Positions 47,341 to 60,460 of a stretch of DNA of 64,000 bases are shown here, in pieces. This DNA comes from Ecdyonurus torrentis (Eukaryota; Arthropoda; Insecta; Ephemeroptera; Heptageniidae). Under the pieces are notes generated by a model. It was given only the letters and a program-made list of their open reading frames with translations, was not told where the DNA came from and did no database searches. The first letter of the stretch is position 1. The number at the start of each line of letters is the position of its first letter. The stretch lies in the NCBI GenBank assembly GCA_949318235.1, contig OX439137.1, positions 3,674,289 through 3,738,288 of the forward strand, written 5' to 3'. Both the position numbers and the translations under genes were made by a program.

Positions 47341-49051
47341 TATCGCTGAAATAGCCCTGTATGCGCCTTCATAAAAGATTATTATTATTATAAAATTAGT
47401 TTTATTATTATTATTATTTTAGTTTTTTTTTTAAATACGACCTAAAAAAATATGTTTATAAAACGCAAAAAAAAAAAAAAAAGAAAAAAAAAGTTTACAA
47501 TTTCTATTTAACATAATATTTAATCAATTTGTTTTTAACAATGTTAGGAATTTTTAATGACTTTTGTCTTTAATATATATATATATATATTATAATTATG
47601 TAAGGAAAATCAAGCTATTTTTCCTCACAGGATCAAGAGCTTGTTTTCAAAAGGTTTTGGCTCAAATTTCAAGCATAACAAGCTTCAGCTCGTATTAGAA
47701 AATGTAGCAGATTGAAGAATAATATTAATAAAATGAAAATATATGGAAACTTTGAAGTGAGAGTGGAGGATACACTATTAAAATAACGATATCGAATCAA
47801 ATACAAACTACTATTACATTACTAATACTACTACTATAAACTATTATTTTTACACACAAAAAATATCATGAATAGTGACTTAAATGCAGTCAATAAATAA
47901 AAACAGTGTAGAAAGAATGGCAAACAGTTTTGCTGTATATACAAAGTCAATAAAATAGAAATTTCCAAAAGAATGCGTACAATTTTCAGTCAATAAAGTG
48001 GATTCTTTGAGAAGCCAATAATGTCAAATTTACCCTTAAACTTGTGCAAAGAATTTCAAGTTACACTTTACCGTGATTTTCAAGAGAGAATGAAATAACA
48101 TTTAATAAATATACTTAAAATATAATGACATTTTTGTCTGCGATCTTAAGTACTTTTACTAGGAATTTCTCAAACTTTGTAACACAATTAATTTGTGTTG
48201 TATTTCTTATCAATGTTCCAGACATTCATTCATTCTATAAACTACACACAAATATTAAGCTAGCTTCATGCACACATACTGTTCATAGTGTACAATAATT
48301 TGTTTTACATATTGCAATTTACATGAGTTATGTAACTGCCATTAGTAGTATTTATTATTATTATTATTTTACATTAATACATGAATAAAAATATATTGTT
48401 AGAACTTGTGAACTACTTAATTTATTATTTCCGTGTTGAAGTAAAATTTGTTCGTAAGTGAAGCTATTACGAAAGAACAAATGAGAATTAAATGATGAAA
48501 AAAATTACTAATGATGATTAGAATATGAAGTTAAAGTGACCATAAATATGATATACAATGTAAACACACGTCTGTTAACAACGTAATAACAAAACAAACA
48601 AGAAAAATAGTTAGCAGAATTGACGATTATTTTCTCATTATTACACATTTTTAATATCTAATAAATGCATTATCTATGTTCATTTGTATTACAGTAAATG
48701 CAGCATTTTATAGAGCAGATTCTAAAGATGTAAAAAATGAAGAAAGAATATACGGAAAATATAACAAAAGTAAATAGTATGTAAGTGCAGCTCTTTGTAA
48801 GTAGATAATGTACAATAAAATATATTGTTGAAATATGACAGCCTAAAAAAAGTAAATAAATATTTAAATAATTATATGGCTGATATATGAAAGAATGAAC
48901 GAACGAACGAACGAATAATTTACACATAATTTAAGGTACTCTCTATGCATATTTGGTGCATAGAAATGAATTGCTTGTTGCTGTTTTAGAAAACGTTAAA
49001 TTAGTACCAAATCAAAAATATTAGTCCGCAGTAATTTACATTCTACATTGA
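47341..49051. other. AT-rich DNA, no clear gene
   Basis: Short (AT) at 47574-47590, A/T tracts, and a CGAACGAACGAACGAA scrap at 48900. If the minus-strand exon below is real, part of this would be its 3' UTR; TTTATT (minus-strand AATAAA) occurs near 48344 and 48420. Confidence 0.4.
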
Positions 49052-49105
49052 TCATGTAGTAACTCTTGAGGCAGCACCGTGAATCCCATTGCGTTTGACT
49101 TCCTC
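49036..49105 (-). other. Possible minus-strand terminal exon
   Basis: On the minus strand ATTATCTGTTTCAG is followed by a GC-richer stretch with two short open frames. One runs 17 codons to a stop at 49052-49054; another runs to TAA at about 49035. Joined across an 184-nt intron to the donor at 49289 (GAC|GTGAGT), one phase stays open. No known family. It could be coding or an untranslated RNA. Confidence 0.3.
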
Positions 49106-49241
49106 CTGAAACAGATAATTTCAAAAATATGATTTTCATTGTCTGGCTTTAATCTTTTTTTTTTCTTTTTTTTTTTATAACGACAAATTTTTTAAAGCAC
49201 GAACAAAATTAATTAAAAAAAAATGCAACAATATAAATATT

Positions 49242-49605
49242 ATGAAATTACTAAAAAAATATTTAGCTGACAAACACTCTGAAACTCACGTCTCAGCCCA
49301 ACTGCACCTAATAGTAGGCATCATCGTCCGACCTTTAACCTTTGCTCCTCAGTGTCTGCCGTCCAGTGAGACCATGCACTTCGTACAACACTGCCTTTGT
49401 ACCCAGCAAGGCATTAGCGTGTCGACCTTACTAATGCCAGGCTGGAACCTTGCTTGTTGGCAAGTGCGCCAGGTTGTATACCAAGTGATAGTAGCACTGG
49501 AGAGACCAGGACATGACATCCTGGTACCGGGTGAAGAGCACGTTCTCACTTTAGGGACGTCAACCTTCCATGACAACGTGCACATACTTGATCAGCAATG
49601 AGTAT
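49242..49605. other. Compositionally foreign GC-rich segment
   Basis: About half G+C against roughly 30% around it, and not low-complexity. A 119-codon frame is open on the plus strand (49242-49601). On the minus strand the three frames are each broken by a few stops, but one contains a protein-like run (SENVLFTRYQDVMSWSL). A consensus donor GTGAGT for the minus strand lies at 49284-49289. I cannot decide between a gene exon, a decayed gene fragment and a TE piece, and I recognise no domain. Confidence 0.4.
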
Positions 49606-49652
49606 AACATTGAGAACACTATTTAAGTGAGACTTTATATTGTAAACTGTAT

Positions 49653-49978
49653 TGAATGAACGAATGAAAGAATGAATGAATGAATGAATGAATGAATGAA
49701 TGAATGAATGAATGAATGAATGAATGAATGAATGAATGAATGAATGAATGAATGAATGAATGAATGAATGAATGAATGAATGAATGAATGAATGAATGAA
49801 TGAATGAATGAATGAATGAATGAATGAATGAATGAATGAATGAATGAATGAATGAATGAATGAATGAATGAATGAATGAATGAATGAATGAATGAATGAA
49901 TGAATGAATGAATGAATGAATGAATGAATGAATGAATGAATGAATGAATGAATGAATGAATGAATGAATGAATGAATG
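49653..49978. repeat. (TGAA)n tetranucleotide array
   Basis: About 80 units, directly after the GC-rich segment. The I-H-S-F frame on the minus strand is a repeat translation. Confidence 0.97.
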
Positions 49979-50675
49979 TATAAGTCAATCAACCAATAAA
50001 TCAACAAACAAATAAGCAACCAAAAAAAAAAAAAACGTTATATATATAATAAAAAATACATCTAAAGGTCTTATCTAATTTTCTCCTTTACACTTTTAAA
50101 CTAAACGGAAAAAGTTAATTCCTATAGTAAAAAAGCATAAAAGTTTAGTTTTATCTTCCAGTGTACGTCAATAACCAAATGAAAATGATGATTATTTATC
50201 AATAATAACATTTCATATCTAATAATCAAACATAACTCAAACTGCGTGCTACAATAACAAAAAAACAATGTCTGATGCTTGGTATTTCAAATGTGTTATT
50301 CATATCATATATTGGGTCGTGTTTGTTTGTTATTTAATTTAACAAAATAAATCAAACATAAAATAAAATTACTTTATATCATAGCTTGACATTTGATATA
50401 TTTATTTACATTTAAATTTGTGTATCATACAATGTCCAATATTCAAATTATTATTTTAGTTTATTTTATATATACGCCTACACTTTAATTTATGAGGTGA
50501 TATAATTTATGGATATTAATGTACATTTTTTATATGTATAATTAATAGATTTATATTAATACTCGTAAGTAATGATAATAATACTGTATATACCATCTGT
50601 ATGGAAAAAAATACTTCTGCGCTTTTTACGAAGCTCACTTTTGTGCTAAATGCATAGTTATGACGGTTATGAGTT
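49979..50675. other. AT-rich DNA, nothing recognised
   Basis: No gene or shared repeat found. Confidence 0.45.
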
Positions 50676-51095
50676 TATAGGGTGGTTTCATTCATATAAA
50701 AGTCGACGCCATATGTAAGCACTAAATAACATGCGCCAATATTGGAAAATTATACATTTTGCCAGTTTACAAATCAGGGCTTAAAGTAGAAAAATTCTTT
50801 TACTGGAGCTATCAATGCTAAAAAAAAAACTCAATATAGCTCCGGAGCTCCCATAAGCGCAATGTTAAATTTTCAACTTTTTACCGGAGGGATAGCTCCA
50901 GCTTACTTTTAGCCCAATTACAAATACTTTGCAATATTATTGAAGCATTGATTAGGTTAAATTAGGTTTTCAAGTATGCGAGAAAACAATAACTAGTTTT
51001 TCAAAAAAAAAAGCCAAAAAAACACTTTTGTCCTATGCCGATTCATTGCTCCATTCGGTGCGCATTCAGTATGACGTCATGCGCTTCAGCCCTAT
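50676..51095 (+). mobile_element. MITE family T, copy 3, with nested hAT element
   Basis: TATAGGGTGGTTTCATTCAT to TATGACGTCATGCGCTTCAG followed by CCCTATA. Family T text is continuous once 50775-50925 is removed. Confidence 0.82.
50775..50917. mobile_element. Nested 143-bp hAT-type MITE with 8-bp duplication
   Basis: Starts CAGGGCTTAAAGTA, ends TACTTTTAGCCCAA. The 8-bp TTACAAAT stands on both sides (50767-50774, 50918-50925). 8-bp duplications and CAGGG-type ends are characteristic of hAT elements. Interior with GGAGCTAT/ATAGCTCC words. Confidence 0.87.
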
Positions 51096-51164
51096 ACACG
51101 AATGTTTTATCTATTACTGTAATCGCTATAACATTCGCCTCAACTCGTGATATTTTTATTGGGC

Positions 51165-51380
51165 ATACAGACAGGGACATTTTATGTAAACCTATAAAAC
51201 CAGGAAAAGGAAGTGCCGGAAGCGGAAATCACGTGACAGTAAAAGTGGGAGAAAACTTCGCAGTAGCAGCAAGCTAGGTCTGAGCTCCTCCCACTTTTAA
51301 CATCACGTGGTTTCCTTTTCCGGCACTTCCTTTTCTGCTTATTAGCTTTACGTAAAATGTCAGGGCGTACGGACAAGTTA
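51165..51380. mobile_element. Hairpin with ETS and E-box words
   Basis: GACATTTTATGTAAA..AAAAGGAAGTGCCGGAA..ATCACGTGAC..AAAAGTGGGAG is mirrored by CTCCCACTTTTAACATCACGTG..TTCCGGCACTTCCTTTT..TTTACGTAAAATGTC. Arms are about 80 bp with an ~40-bp loop. Similar 14-bp words GGGCATACAGACAG and GGGCGTACGGACAA lie outside the two ends. An ATG at 51357 opens 22 codons to TAA. MITE or inverted promoter duplication. Confidence 0.65.
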
Positions 51381-51454
51381 GTCGAAAATTTAAATGTAGA
51401 TGATTTTGAGCCAGTTACGCCCTAAGTTGTATATAATATTAATAGGAGTATAAA

Positions 51455-51645
51455 GTATTATATATACATGACGCGTCAACATGCGTCGACAAAGTTGGAA
51501 ACAAATGGAAGTTAAACAAATGGAGCTGTTCACATTGCTTTTTGAAATTTATATGTGAACAGCTCCATTTATTCAAACTTTGGTTAATCCGTCAACGTGT
51601 GTCGAAGGACGTCAAAATTACGCGTCATGTGAATAATGCATAAAG
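51455..51645. mobile_element. Hairpin element with ACGCGTCA ends
   Basis: ATGACGCGTCAACATGCGTCGA is mirrored by CGTGTGTCGAAGGACGTC and ACGCGTCAT. The inner pair AAATGGAGCTGTTCACAT / ATGTGAACAGCTCCATTT is exact. About 190 bp. Single copy. The 95-codon frame downstream (51667-51954) is AT-driven and not recognised. Confidence 0.78.
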
Positions 51646-51957
51646 TATATTTTATATACTAATTTCGTGTACCAAAGTATTTCCCCTACCAAAACTGTGC
51701 AACTTACAAAAAATTGGTATATATTATTGAAACACCATAATATTTTTTATTTCAATCTGCAACTTATTAGTAGGTTCAAAAAGTCACTGTCGGTGCAAGA
51801 AAGACTGTTGCTCATATTATGCAAACAGTTGCTCGACAGATTATATCGAGCAAGAAAAACGAACGTATATATTATTTCTCTCATCTTCACAAAGAGAATG
51901 GTCTATCTCTTTAAAACAAATTTTATCATCAGGAAAAAAGTCAAAGATGAATAAGAG

Positions 51958-51967
51958 AGAGGAAGAT

Positions 51968-52056
<89 letters not shown>
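51958..52056. repeat. (GA)n microsatellite
   Basis: About 45 GA units. Confidence 0.96.
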
Positions 52057-52059
<3 letters not shown>

Positions 52060-52314
52060 TCCAGGGATCATGTTCAATTGTTATTCTTGTGAGAAAAACA
52101 CGCTGTATAGAACTTGATAGATAACTTGCAGCTTTTTTTTAATGATTTAGATACTGTTTACTCGGTCATGTAATGAGCTTTTTAAAATCTTATTATTTTT
52201 AAGTAAAAAGAGGTCAGATTACAATCGCAATGATGAAATATAATCGGAAATATAAAAGACATTAACTACGCTGTTTCTGGGATAAAAAAAAAGGAAAAAA
52301 TTAAATATTTTAGT

Positions 52315-52470
52315 TCATTTTCAACACAATTTATCCATAACAACATAATCTATGCTATATTGTACTGCATAATATTTATGCCACATTGAATAAATAGTGT
52401 ACTGTACAGTACTGTACATCATAATTACTTATGCTGTTATAATTTAGCACGACCTATGATATAAATGCAT
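52315..52470. repeat. MITE family B, partial copy
   Basis: TTCATTTTCAACACAATTTAT, TGCATAATATTTATGCCAC and TTACTTATGCTGTTATAATT. Confidence 0.6.
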
Positions 52471-52620
52471 ACAATAATTAATAATTGTTTTTATACGTAC
52501 AGTACTTTTTTTTTTCTTTTTTTGAAAAACATTAAATTTTCATTTTTACATGAAGTAGATCTTAGCGATGGGACAAAACTGCAAAAGACGAACGAAATGC
52601 GCTTTTGCAACCTATTTATA

Positions 52621-52956
52621 TTGAAGCCATAGACCACATAAAACAACATGTACTTTTTAATGATTAAACACGAAATGAAATCTTCAAAACTGATGACAAT
52701 TTTTACCTATAGAATGTAAATGAGACAACACAAGAGAGCGTGAAAATACAGTAAAGTATGCAATTTGCGTGAATATTTCTGTTTATGACGTCAGAAACAG
52801 GCAAAAATTAGTATGAAAATGTTGTGCAGGTTGCATTAGTCGAAATTGAGAGCTACTGTTGGGTTTTGAGACAAAGTTATGTTATTTATGTAATGTAAGT
52901 TCCTTCAAGTGTTTGTAATATTAATGCTTATGTTTTCTTCTGGTCTATACCTTTAA
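52621..52956 (+). mobile_element. MITE family M1, complete copy
   Basis: TTGAAGCCATAGACCACAT to CTGGTCTATACCTTTAA, with TGACGTCA at 52786. Confidence 0.86.
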
Positions 52957-53271
52957 GCTAGATTGTATTTTATGACAAAATTGCTCCGCTATTAAAAGTG
53001 CAAAATTTGCAGAATATTTATTTCCACTAACAAGTTAACAAAATTTATATTGGGTTAAATAGAAATTCGATACAGATTATAGTTGTCATGATAAACTTTT
53101 TATTTGGCTTCAAATTAAAATGAACATACAGAAACCTTTGAGTTTATGATGAAACAAACACTTTTATATTTTTATGTAATACACAGTGAATGCTAAACTG
53201 TAGAAATAACTACATTGCATTCACTCTAAATATTCATGTTTACACGATTAAACTCTACTGCACACGTAAAT

Positions 53272-53430
53272 AGTAAATCACGTAATTTATGCTGCATTTA
53301 TGTCATTATATAGCATAAATTATTCTAAAATAAAACCACAATAATAATAATTATACTAAACATTAAAATATTTATGATGTGTTCCATAGTTTTCATGAAG
53401 TATAGCAGAAATTTTGCTGAAAATAAAATA
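53272..53430. repeat. MITE family B, partial copy
   Basis: AAATCACGTAATTTATGCTGC start. Runs into family T at 53434. Confidence 0.65.
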
Positions 53431-53433
53431 AGC

Positions 53434-53635
53434 TATAGGGGTGTATGCAGATGACGTCATATTTATTGCGCTTGGAAGCCATACTGGAGTAGTGCCTAAC
53501 ATTTCTCAGCATAGGACAAACTTCATTTAAGCAAATTTTCTTTGGGAAATCTGTTAATTTTTTGTTATTGTTAATTACTACTCCAGTATGGCATCAAAGT
53601 GCATTAAATATGACGTCATGTGCATACAACCTATA
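53434..53635 (-). mobile_element. MITE family T, copy 4, internally deleted
   Basis: TATAGGGGTGTATGCAGATG / GTGCATACAACCTATA. The two ends are both derived from the GACGTCAT side, giving a 202-bp palindrome-like derivative with two TGACGTCA sites. Confidence 0.8.
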
Positions 53636-53875
53636 GCCTGTACAAGATTGAATATTTAGTGAAATTACTCTCGTGATTTGACGCACAATCAAAGCATTTC
53701 ATACAGGTACTTTTTTTAAAAAAAAATATTTGTGGCGTTGTGAGTAAAAATTTTGTTTTTTGAGTGTAGAGTCTCCAATAAAAAGTTCTTTTACTCTGTT
53801 GAGGGATGGATGAAAATTGTTATTTTTTTCCTTGCTCTCTCTTTCTCTTGTCACATTTGACGTTTGACGCTCTGT

Positions 53876-53876
<1 letters not shown>

Positions 53877-53945
<69 letters not shown>

Positions 53946-54075
53946 GTCACAAAGGACGCATACAACACAAAAGCAATCTTAATGCTGTCGTAAGCTTAGA
54001 GTGAATTTTTTTCCTTCCAAATACATTGTGATATTTGTTGTTTAGTATTAACCCCCCACACATATACTGAGAGGT

Positions 54076-54158
<83 letters not shown>
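53877..54158. repeat. Two (GA)n microsatellites
   Basis: (GA)32 at 53877-53940 and (AG)39 at 54080-54157, with AT-rich DNA between. Confidence 0.96.
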
Positions 54159-54160
<2 letters not shown>

Positions 54161-54551
54161 CAATAAATGCTACAAACAAATAATAATCCTTATTATTGTT
54201 ATGTAACGACCCCATGATATTATTATTATAGTACGTCACGTTAGGTGATGAGCTTTTTTTTTTTTTTTTTTTTTTAGTTAGTTTTTATTGTCATACTATT
54301 TTGTCATTGTTACGGCGAAACGGTGTTTCCTTTGTTGTAAAATTTTGGGAAATTTTCATCTTATTAGTTTGAAAAAATGTAAAAACTTTTTCTTTATTTA
54401 TGAATGCGTCAAAATTTTACTTTTTTATTTTTTCTTGCAATCATCTAGAGTTAAAAGTAGTGATATTAGACTCTATAGTCTCTATACCTTTCTTAATTTC
54501 CTTTTATATTATGTTAATTTACATATTAACTTGCAAACTAAATACACTTAA

Positions 54552-54883
54552 GGGAGTAGGGTACCGACGTCGGCCATTAGACTCAAACTTTTCTCGTCAA
54601 ACAAATCTGAAATTTTGCACAATGATACTTCAGCTTGAAAAAATTTCAAATATACAAAAAAAATTTAGAGGTCACCGCGCAAATTAACTTTATATGATTT
54701 TTTGAAAGTTTAAGCTCATAAGGTCCAATGTTAATTTCAATATTTTTTTTCTTTTTTTTTTCGGGACGGTCAAACATCTTAAAATTTTTATCACGGCTAG
54801 GTGTGACCCTTGGCTACACAATGACACCAAATTTAGACCCAAAATACTTTTTAGTTTTTGTATAAGGTCGGTACCCTACGTCT
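54552..54883. mobile_element. TTAA-flanked element with GGTACCGAC ends (family Y/foldback type)
   Basis: GGGAGTAGGGTACCGACGTC / AAGGTCGGTACCCTACGTCT with TTAA outside both (54548-54551, 54884-54887). 332 bp, non-coding. The left interior matches family Y (AATCTGAAATTTTGCACAATG) and the terminus matches the 773-bp foldback. Confidence 0.78.
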
Positions 54884-54887
54884 TTAA

Positions 54888-54924
54888 ACACATACTAAAT
54901 TGCCTCCAATTTATGCAAGTAATC

Positions 54925-54966
<42 letters not shown>

Positions 54967-55650
54967 TTTAAGGCATAAAGAAGGTCATATTTCTTTCTAT
55001 ATTTGAAAAAGTATTTACACTAAAATCAGTGGTGAGTTAAAATTCAATATAAACTTAATTCAAATAGTTTTAGCTTGCCCAAGCTATATGGTTATGATAT
55101 CACATAAAGTTATAGTTATTAAATATCCTAGTACAACAACATAAAAAGGACCATTTATATAAAATTTTATGCGGTGAAAGGTCACCTCTCTGATTGTTAC
55201 AGCAAAAGGGCATATCTCTTGTTTACTATTTTGTTATTTGATGAATTCTGTATCTCTTTATTATTGAGTTAAAAAATACACTTTTCATGTTGAAGAATTA
55301 CAAAAGAAATACAATATTCTCTAGATTATGTATTATGATTTCTTTTTGAAAGAAACAGGTAATTAATTAAACAGGTAAGAAACAGCTGTAATTAATAAAA
55401 CAATATTAGATTTACTAAAATGGAGTCCTTAATTTTAAGAATTAGTGGTTCAATATTATTAAAATAATCGACAAGGAAAATAACACTTTATTTCGCATAA
55501 TGGCGAGTTTGAGATAGTTGTTGTTGTTGTTTTTGTGTTATTGTTGTTTTTCAAAAAATTGAAACATTAGATTTTTGTTTTTAACAATTTAGGATATTCG
55601 TAAAAGTATGAATCTTAGGTAATATATAAAAAAATTACATTATAGTACGC

Positions 55651-55697
<47 letters not shown>

Positions 55698-56379
55698 AGA
55701 ATTAAAAACTATGCTTTTTTTCCTTTTTTTTTTTTAATTTGAGTTCCTCTTGTTAGCCCGTATGTTAATAATAATAATAATTAAAAAATAATACAAAATA
55801 TTATTTTTTTATCCCTTTATGCCATTTCTAAAAATAAATGACTTGTTCTACTTCCCTAGAATTATTAGGTTTTTATTTTTACATTTTTTCGAGGGCAAGG
55901 AAGTTTTTTTATTACCCTAGAAAGCAGGAAAACAACGTATTTTTATTTTTTTCAAATTACATTTTATTTCTTGACAAAACTAGGAAACAAACAATTATAA
56001 ATGAAATCCTATAAATTAATTGATGTATCAAATTTCAGTTTAGAGCAAGATAAAAAATATTTGGTTAATTATATTTAATTACTTTGTACGCGGCTAATTA
56101 ACCCAGGGTCGTTAGTCAAAGTCGTTAGTGTTTAGAGAGAGAGAAAGAGAAATAATTGTTGCAAAACTTCTCATAAAACTGCTGTGTTTTAAGTGTTGTT
56201 ATTTAAACTTCGTATCTGTATCCATAAAATTTAAGGGGTACGGTACACAATTTTATTTAACATCTCTACAGTGAGGAATTAGAAAACATAAAGGTAAAAA
56301 AAAAAAAATAAATAAAAAAAAAAGAAAAAAAAAGACGATGATCTACTCAGTTGTGCATTTTTTTGTGTGTGAAATGAAT
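54888..56379. other. AT-rich DNA with long poly-A tracts
   Basis: Poly-A of about 36 at 54929-54964 and about 38 at 55658-55695. No gene, RNA or shared repeat recognised. Confidence 0.5.
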
Positions 56380-56546
<167 letters not shown>

Positions 56547-57109
56547 CCTACTATTTATTGAATTTATGAATTTATGAATGAATCAATGAAAAACAAACAA
56601 TCAAATCAAACAAAATAATATTAAAATATAATAATTATGGACTAAAAATAAATTAAAAAATATTTTGAGTAATTAAAAATAAAATAATTGATATATTTTT
56701 AGGTGGTACTGACGTCAAAAAATAACAGTACAAGAGCAGATAATAAAAAACCCAACAACATCGATCATTAAAAAGAAATTCAGTTGATGTATATTTATAT
56801 TATAGCGCCCGCATCACACTGTCTAATTAATAAGCCACCCGCGTACGTAATTCCTTGCTTTACCTGGTAGCTGCCATATATAGGGAAATAAGGAGGGAGA
56901 AGGGGGATTTTTAATTAGCAGGTGAAAATTTGTCCCTTCTTTCTGTAGTTTGTAAATGTTATATAATTTAATTGATAGTAACAAGTACGGGAGCTGACAA
57001 ATTGCGTCATAGTAATTTTTATCTTTAAAACATAAGATAAAAATATGTTTATGTGTTAAGTTGATGTTTAATGTTGAATTGATTTTTGTTTTAACTGAAT
57101 ACGTATTTG

Positions 57110-57701
<592 letters not shown>

Positions 57702-58289
57702 TGAATTTCTTTATTTCTTTGTTTTTCATATATATTTGCGTCTTTTTATAACACGATATTCTCCCTACCAATATTATACAGTAGCAAGTAGTTGCAAATA
57801 CTCGCGAATAAGTTTGATATTTTTCACTATTTTTTGTAATAAAAAGGTACATACAAAATTTTTAAGTTATGAAACGAAAGAAGAGTTGGGACAATAAAAT
57901 TTACGAACTTCTCCACTGGGAAATTTAACATGCTACAATATGATTGATCGTGAGTTTATTTTCAATCTCACGATATTCTCTAGTGGTTTGGGAATCAAAA
58001 ATTGTCAGAAATTTTCAAATTATAAAATAAGCTTATGTGTATGAAATCTGGTAAATTCTTGTTATTTTGTTGGTTACGTAACAGTAATTTTGTTGTAACT
58101 ACTTATTACATAATACATTACGTAAAGGTTAATTTATTTGTTAATTAATTTATTGTAATTTTTCTCACCTATATAAATAATTATTTCCATTTAAAATATT
58201 GATATTGAACAATGTGTTGTGCATTGTTACAACAAAAAATTGAATGCTTCCTTAACAACGTATACATAATCATATTTAAAAAATACCCT

Positions 58290-58297
<8 letters not shown>

Positions 58298-58354
<57 letters not shown>
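58298..58354. repeat. Poly-A tract of about 57
   Basis: Pure A on the plus strand. No retroelement body attached on either side was recognised. Confidence 0.95.
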
Positions 58355-58355
<1 letters not shown>

Positions 58356-58375
58356 AGTGAAAGAATGATGTTATG

Positions 58376-58626
58376 ATATGGGACTATTATACATACACAC
58401 ATTTTATGATTATTATGTCCCTTAACCCTTGATTACTCTCAACAAACTGAAGAGAAAACTTATTAAGTAGGTAACCCATGCAACAAATTCTATTGTACAT
58501 TATACCTGGAATTGATGACGTCATGAATTCTTAAAGTTGCCTACTTTACAGTTTTTTTAACCCCAATTTGTAAGGGTAAAGAAGGGTTGAGGGAAATAAT
58601 ATGTGTATGAATGATGGTCCCATCTC
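58376..58626. mobile_element. Inverted-repeat element, ATGGGACTATTATACAT ends
   Basis: ATGGGACTATTATACATACAC and CCCTTAACCCTT pair with AAGGGTTGAGGG and GTGTATGAATGATGGTCCCAT. About 250 bp, one TGACGTCA (58516). End fragment at 20160. Confidence 0.78.
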
Positions 58627-58828
58627 ATGTATTTTAAATTTTTGACTTAAATTTTTATCCCTTTAAGTTATTTATATAAGTGTGAATCTGATTTTATTTT
58701 TCCAAAAACTACAGCCTTAAACTATGCAGTATATTATTAGTAATATCATTTTCTTAAAACTTTGTGTTAGAAATATTAAATATTTACTAAAAACCTATAC
58801 TAGTCCTACTCAGATAGATTTGAGTTAA

Positions 58829-59126
58829 TATAGACCCCTCTTTCACATCCTTGCGCTTTGTCGCCATGTTTGTGGTGACTAATGTATTGTCCAGCATAGA
58901 GGAAACATCATTTCTCCTAATTTTTCACTTTATAAGAGTTTATTTTAACTGAACGAATTTTTCTCATATTCTTCGAGCTTATTAGGAGCTAAAAATAAAT
59001 CTTTAATTGAGGTTTGAAGCTTCTTTTGCTATTAAAAAAATAAAAATGACATTTTTCCTATGCTGGCATATGTATTCATAACCAGCAAAATGGCAGCTCT
59101 TAAATATGAGTGCAACCGGTTTATAG
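58829..59126. mobile_element. MITE family U, copy 2
   Basis: TATAGACCCCTCTTTCACATC to GCAACCGGTTTATA. Inverse of 43320-43622. Confidence 0.82.
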
Positions 59127-59295
59127 TCAGATCTTTCCGCGATAAGCCAATTAAAAAAAATCTATAGCTTTAAAATTGTTTTTTTTAAGGATACAAATAT
59201 TTAAAATATAAATTTGATTTCATATATTATTTTATACTGTATATTATAATATATAACAAGTCGATTTTCAATTAAGAAGTTGAAACATTAATGAT

Positions 59296-59297
<2 letters not shown>

Positions 59298-59349
<52 letters not shown>
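59298..59349. repeat. (CT)n microsatellite
   Basis: About 26 units. 59350-60149 beyond it shows no gene. Confidence 0.95.
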
Positions 59350-59351
<2 letters not shown>

Positions 59352-60149
59352 AATCACTCTCTCTCCATCCACCATATTATATTCCACGTATTTTCATTTA
59401 AAAATAAAAAATAAAAAAATAAACCCTCCTGACAGAAACTCGTTATAACATTTCACTTCGCTGCCCTCATATTTTTGTTTATGTTCTATTTTTCCACACT
59501 CCTTCACTGGAAAATAAATTTAAGATGTTATACATTTTTTTTCCATAGTGGACAAGAAGTATAGGTATATGTAGTATATCTGGTTTATAATCATTATAGT
59601 GTTTAAGAGTAAAGTTATGAATATAGCTAAAATATTATGAAATAAATGTTTTTATCACTTCATTATCAAAACAGATAATAGAGAGATCTGCAAAGTCATT
59701 TTTTAGAACACGTAATGTGAAATAGCTCATCATAGAGCTTTTATGAGGTTAAAAATTAAAGAGTAATATTGTAAAAGACAAGATAATTTTTAATACAGAT
59801 TACCAATCATAGCTTCTCAAGATCGATCAATTCAGATTTCACAAACACATTTTCATCCATATCAATATTATAAATAATGCAAAAAAAAACCTGCAATTAC
59901 AAAAATCGGGAGCGCATTGTCAAAATATATTATAATATAAAAAAAAATCATTGAAAAAAAAAACTTTAGGGAAGCTCATATTTACGCTTCATATTTACCC
60001 AATTTATCCGGCTTACTTTTTAGAATCGGATCTAAAATTAATAAAATATATCATCCAAGAATCCGGATTTTGATCCGGTAACACATGCGTATAATTTGTT
60101 TTTCTTTTACAGCACTAGTATATACACTTTGTTATATAAAATTTTACTC

Positions 60150-60460
60150 TATAGGGTGTATGCGGATGACGTCATATTTATTGCGCTTGGAGGCCATATA
60201 TACTGGAGTAGTGCATAACATTGCTCAGCATAGGACAAACTTCATTTAAGCCAATTTTCTTTGCAAAATCGGTTAATTTTTTGTTATTGTTATTTTTCTC
60301 ACATACTTGAGATACTAATTCAACATATTAACAACATCAATGCTCTCAAAAATATTGCATAGTATTTTTAAAATGGCAAAATGAGTTATTTTCCTATGCC
60401 ACACATGTTTTTGAGTTATCCAACATGGCGTCGACTTTAAAATGAATGCATACACCCTAT
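60150..60460 (-). mobile_element. MITE family T, copy 5 (complete)
   Basis: TATAGGGTGTATGCGGATGA / ATGCATACACCCTAT, 311 bp. Nearly identical to the inverse of 8153-8463, so the two copies are comparatively young. Confidence 0.88.

Noticed and set aside
49546..50019. 157-codon minus-strand frame of repeated IHSF
   Set aside because: Translation of the TGAA array.
51667..51954. 95-codon plus-strand frame
   Set aside because: AT-driven composition, no motif, runs into a GA microsatellite. Cannot be supported as a gene.
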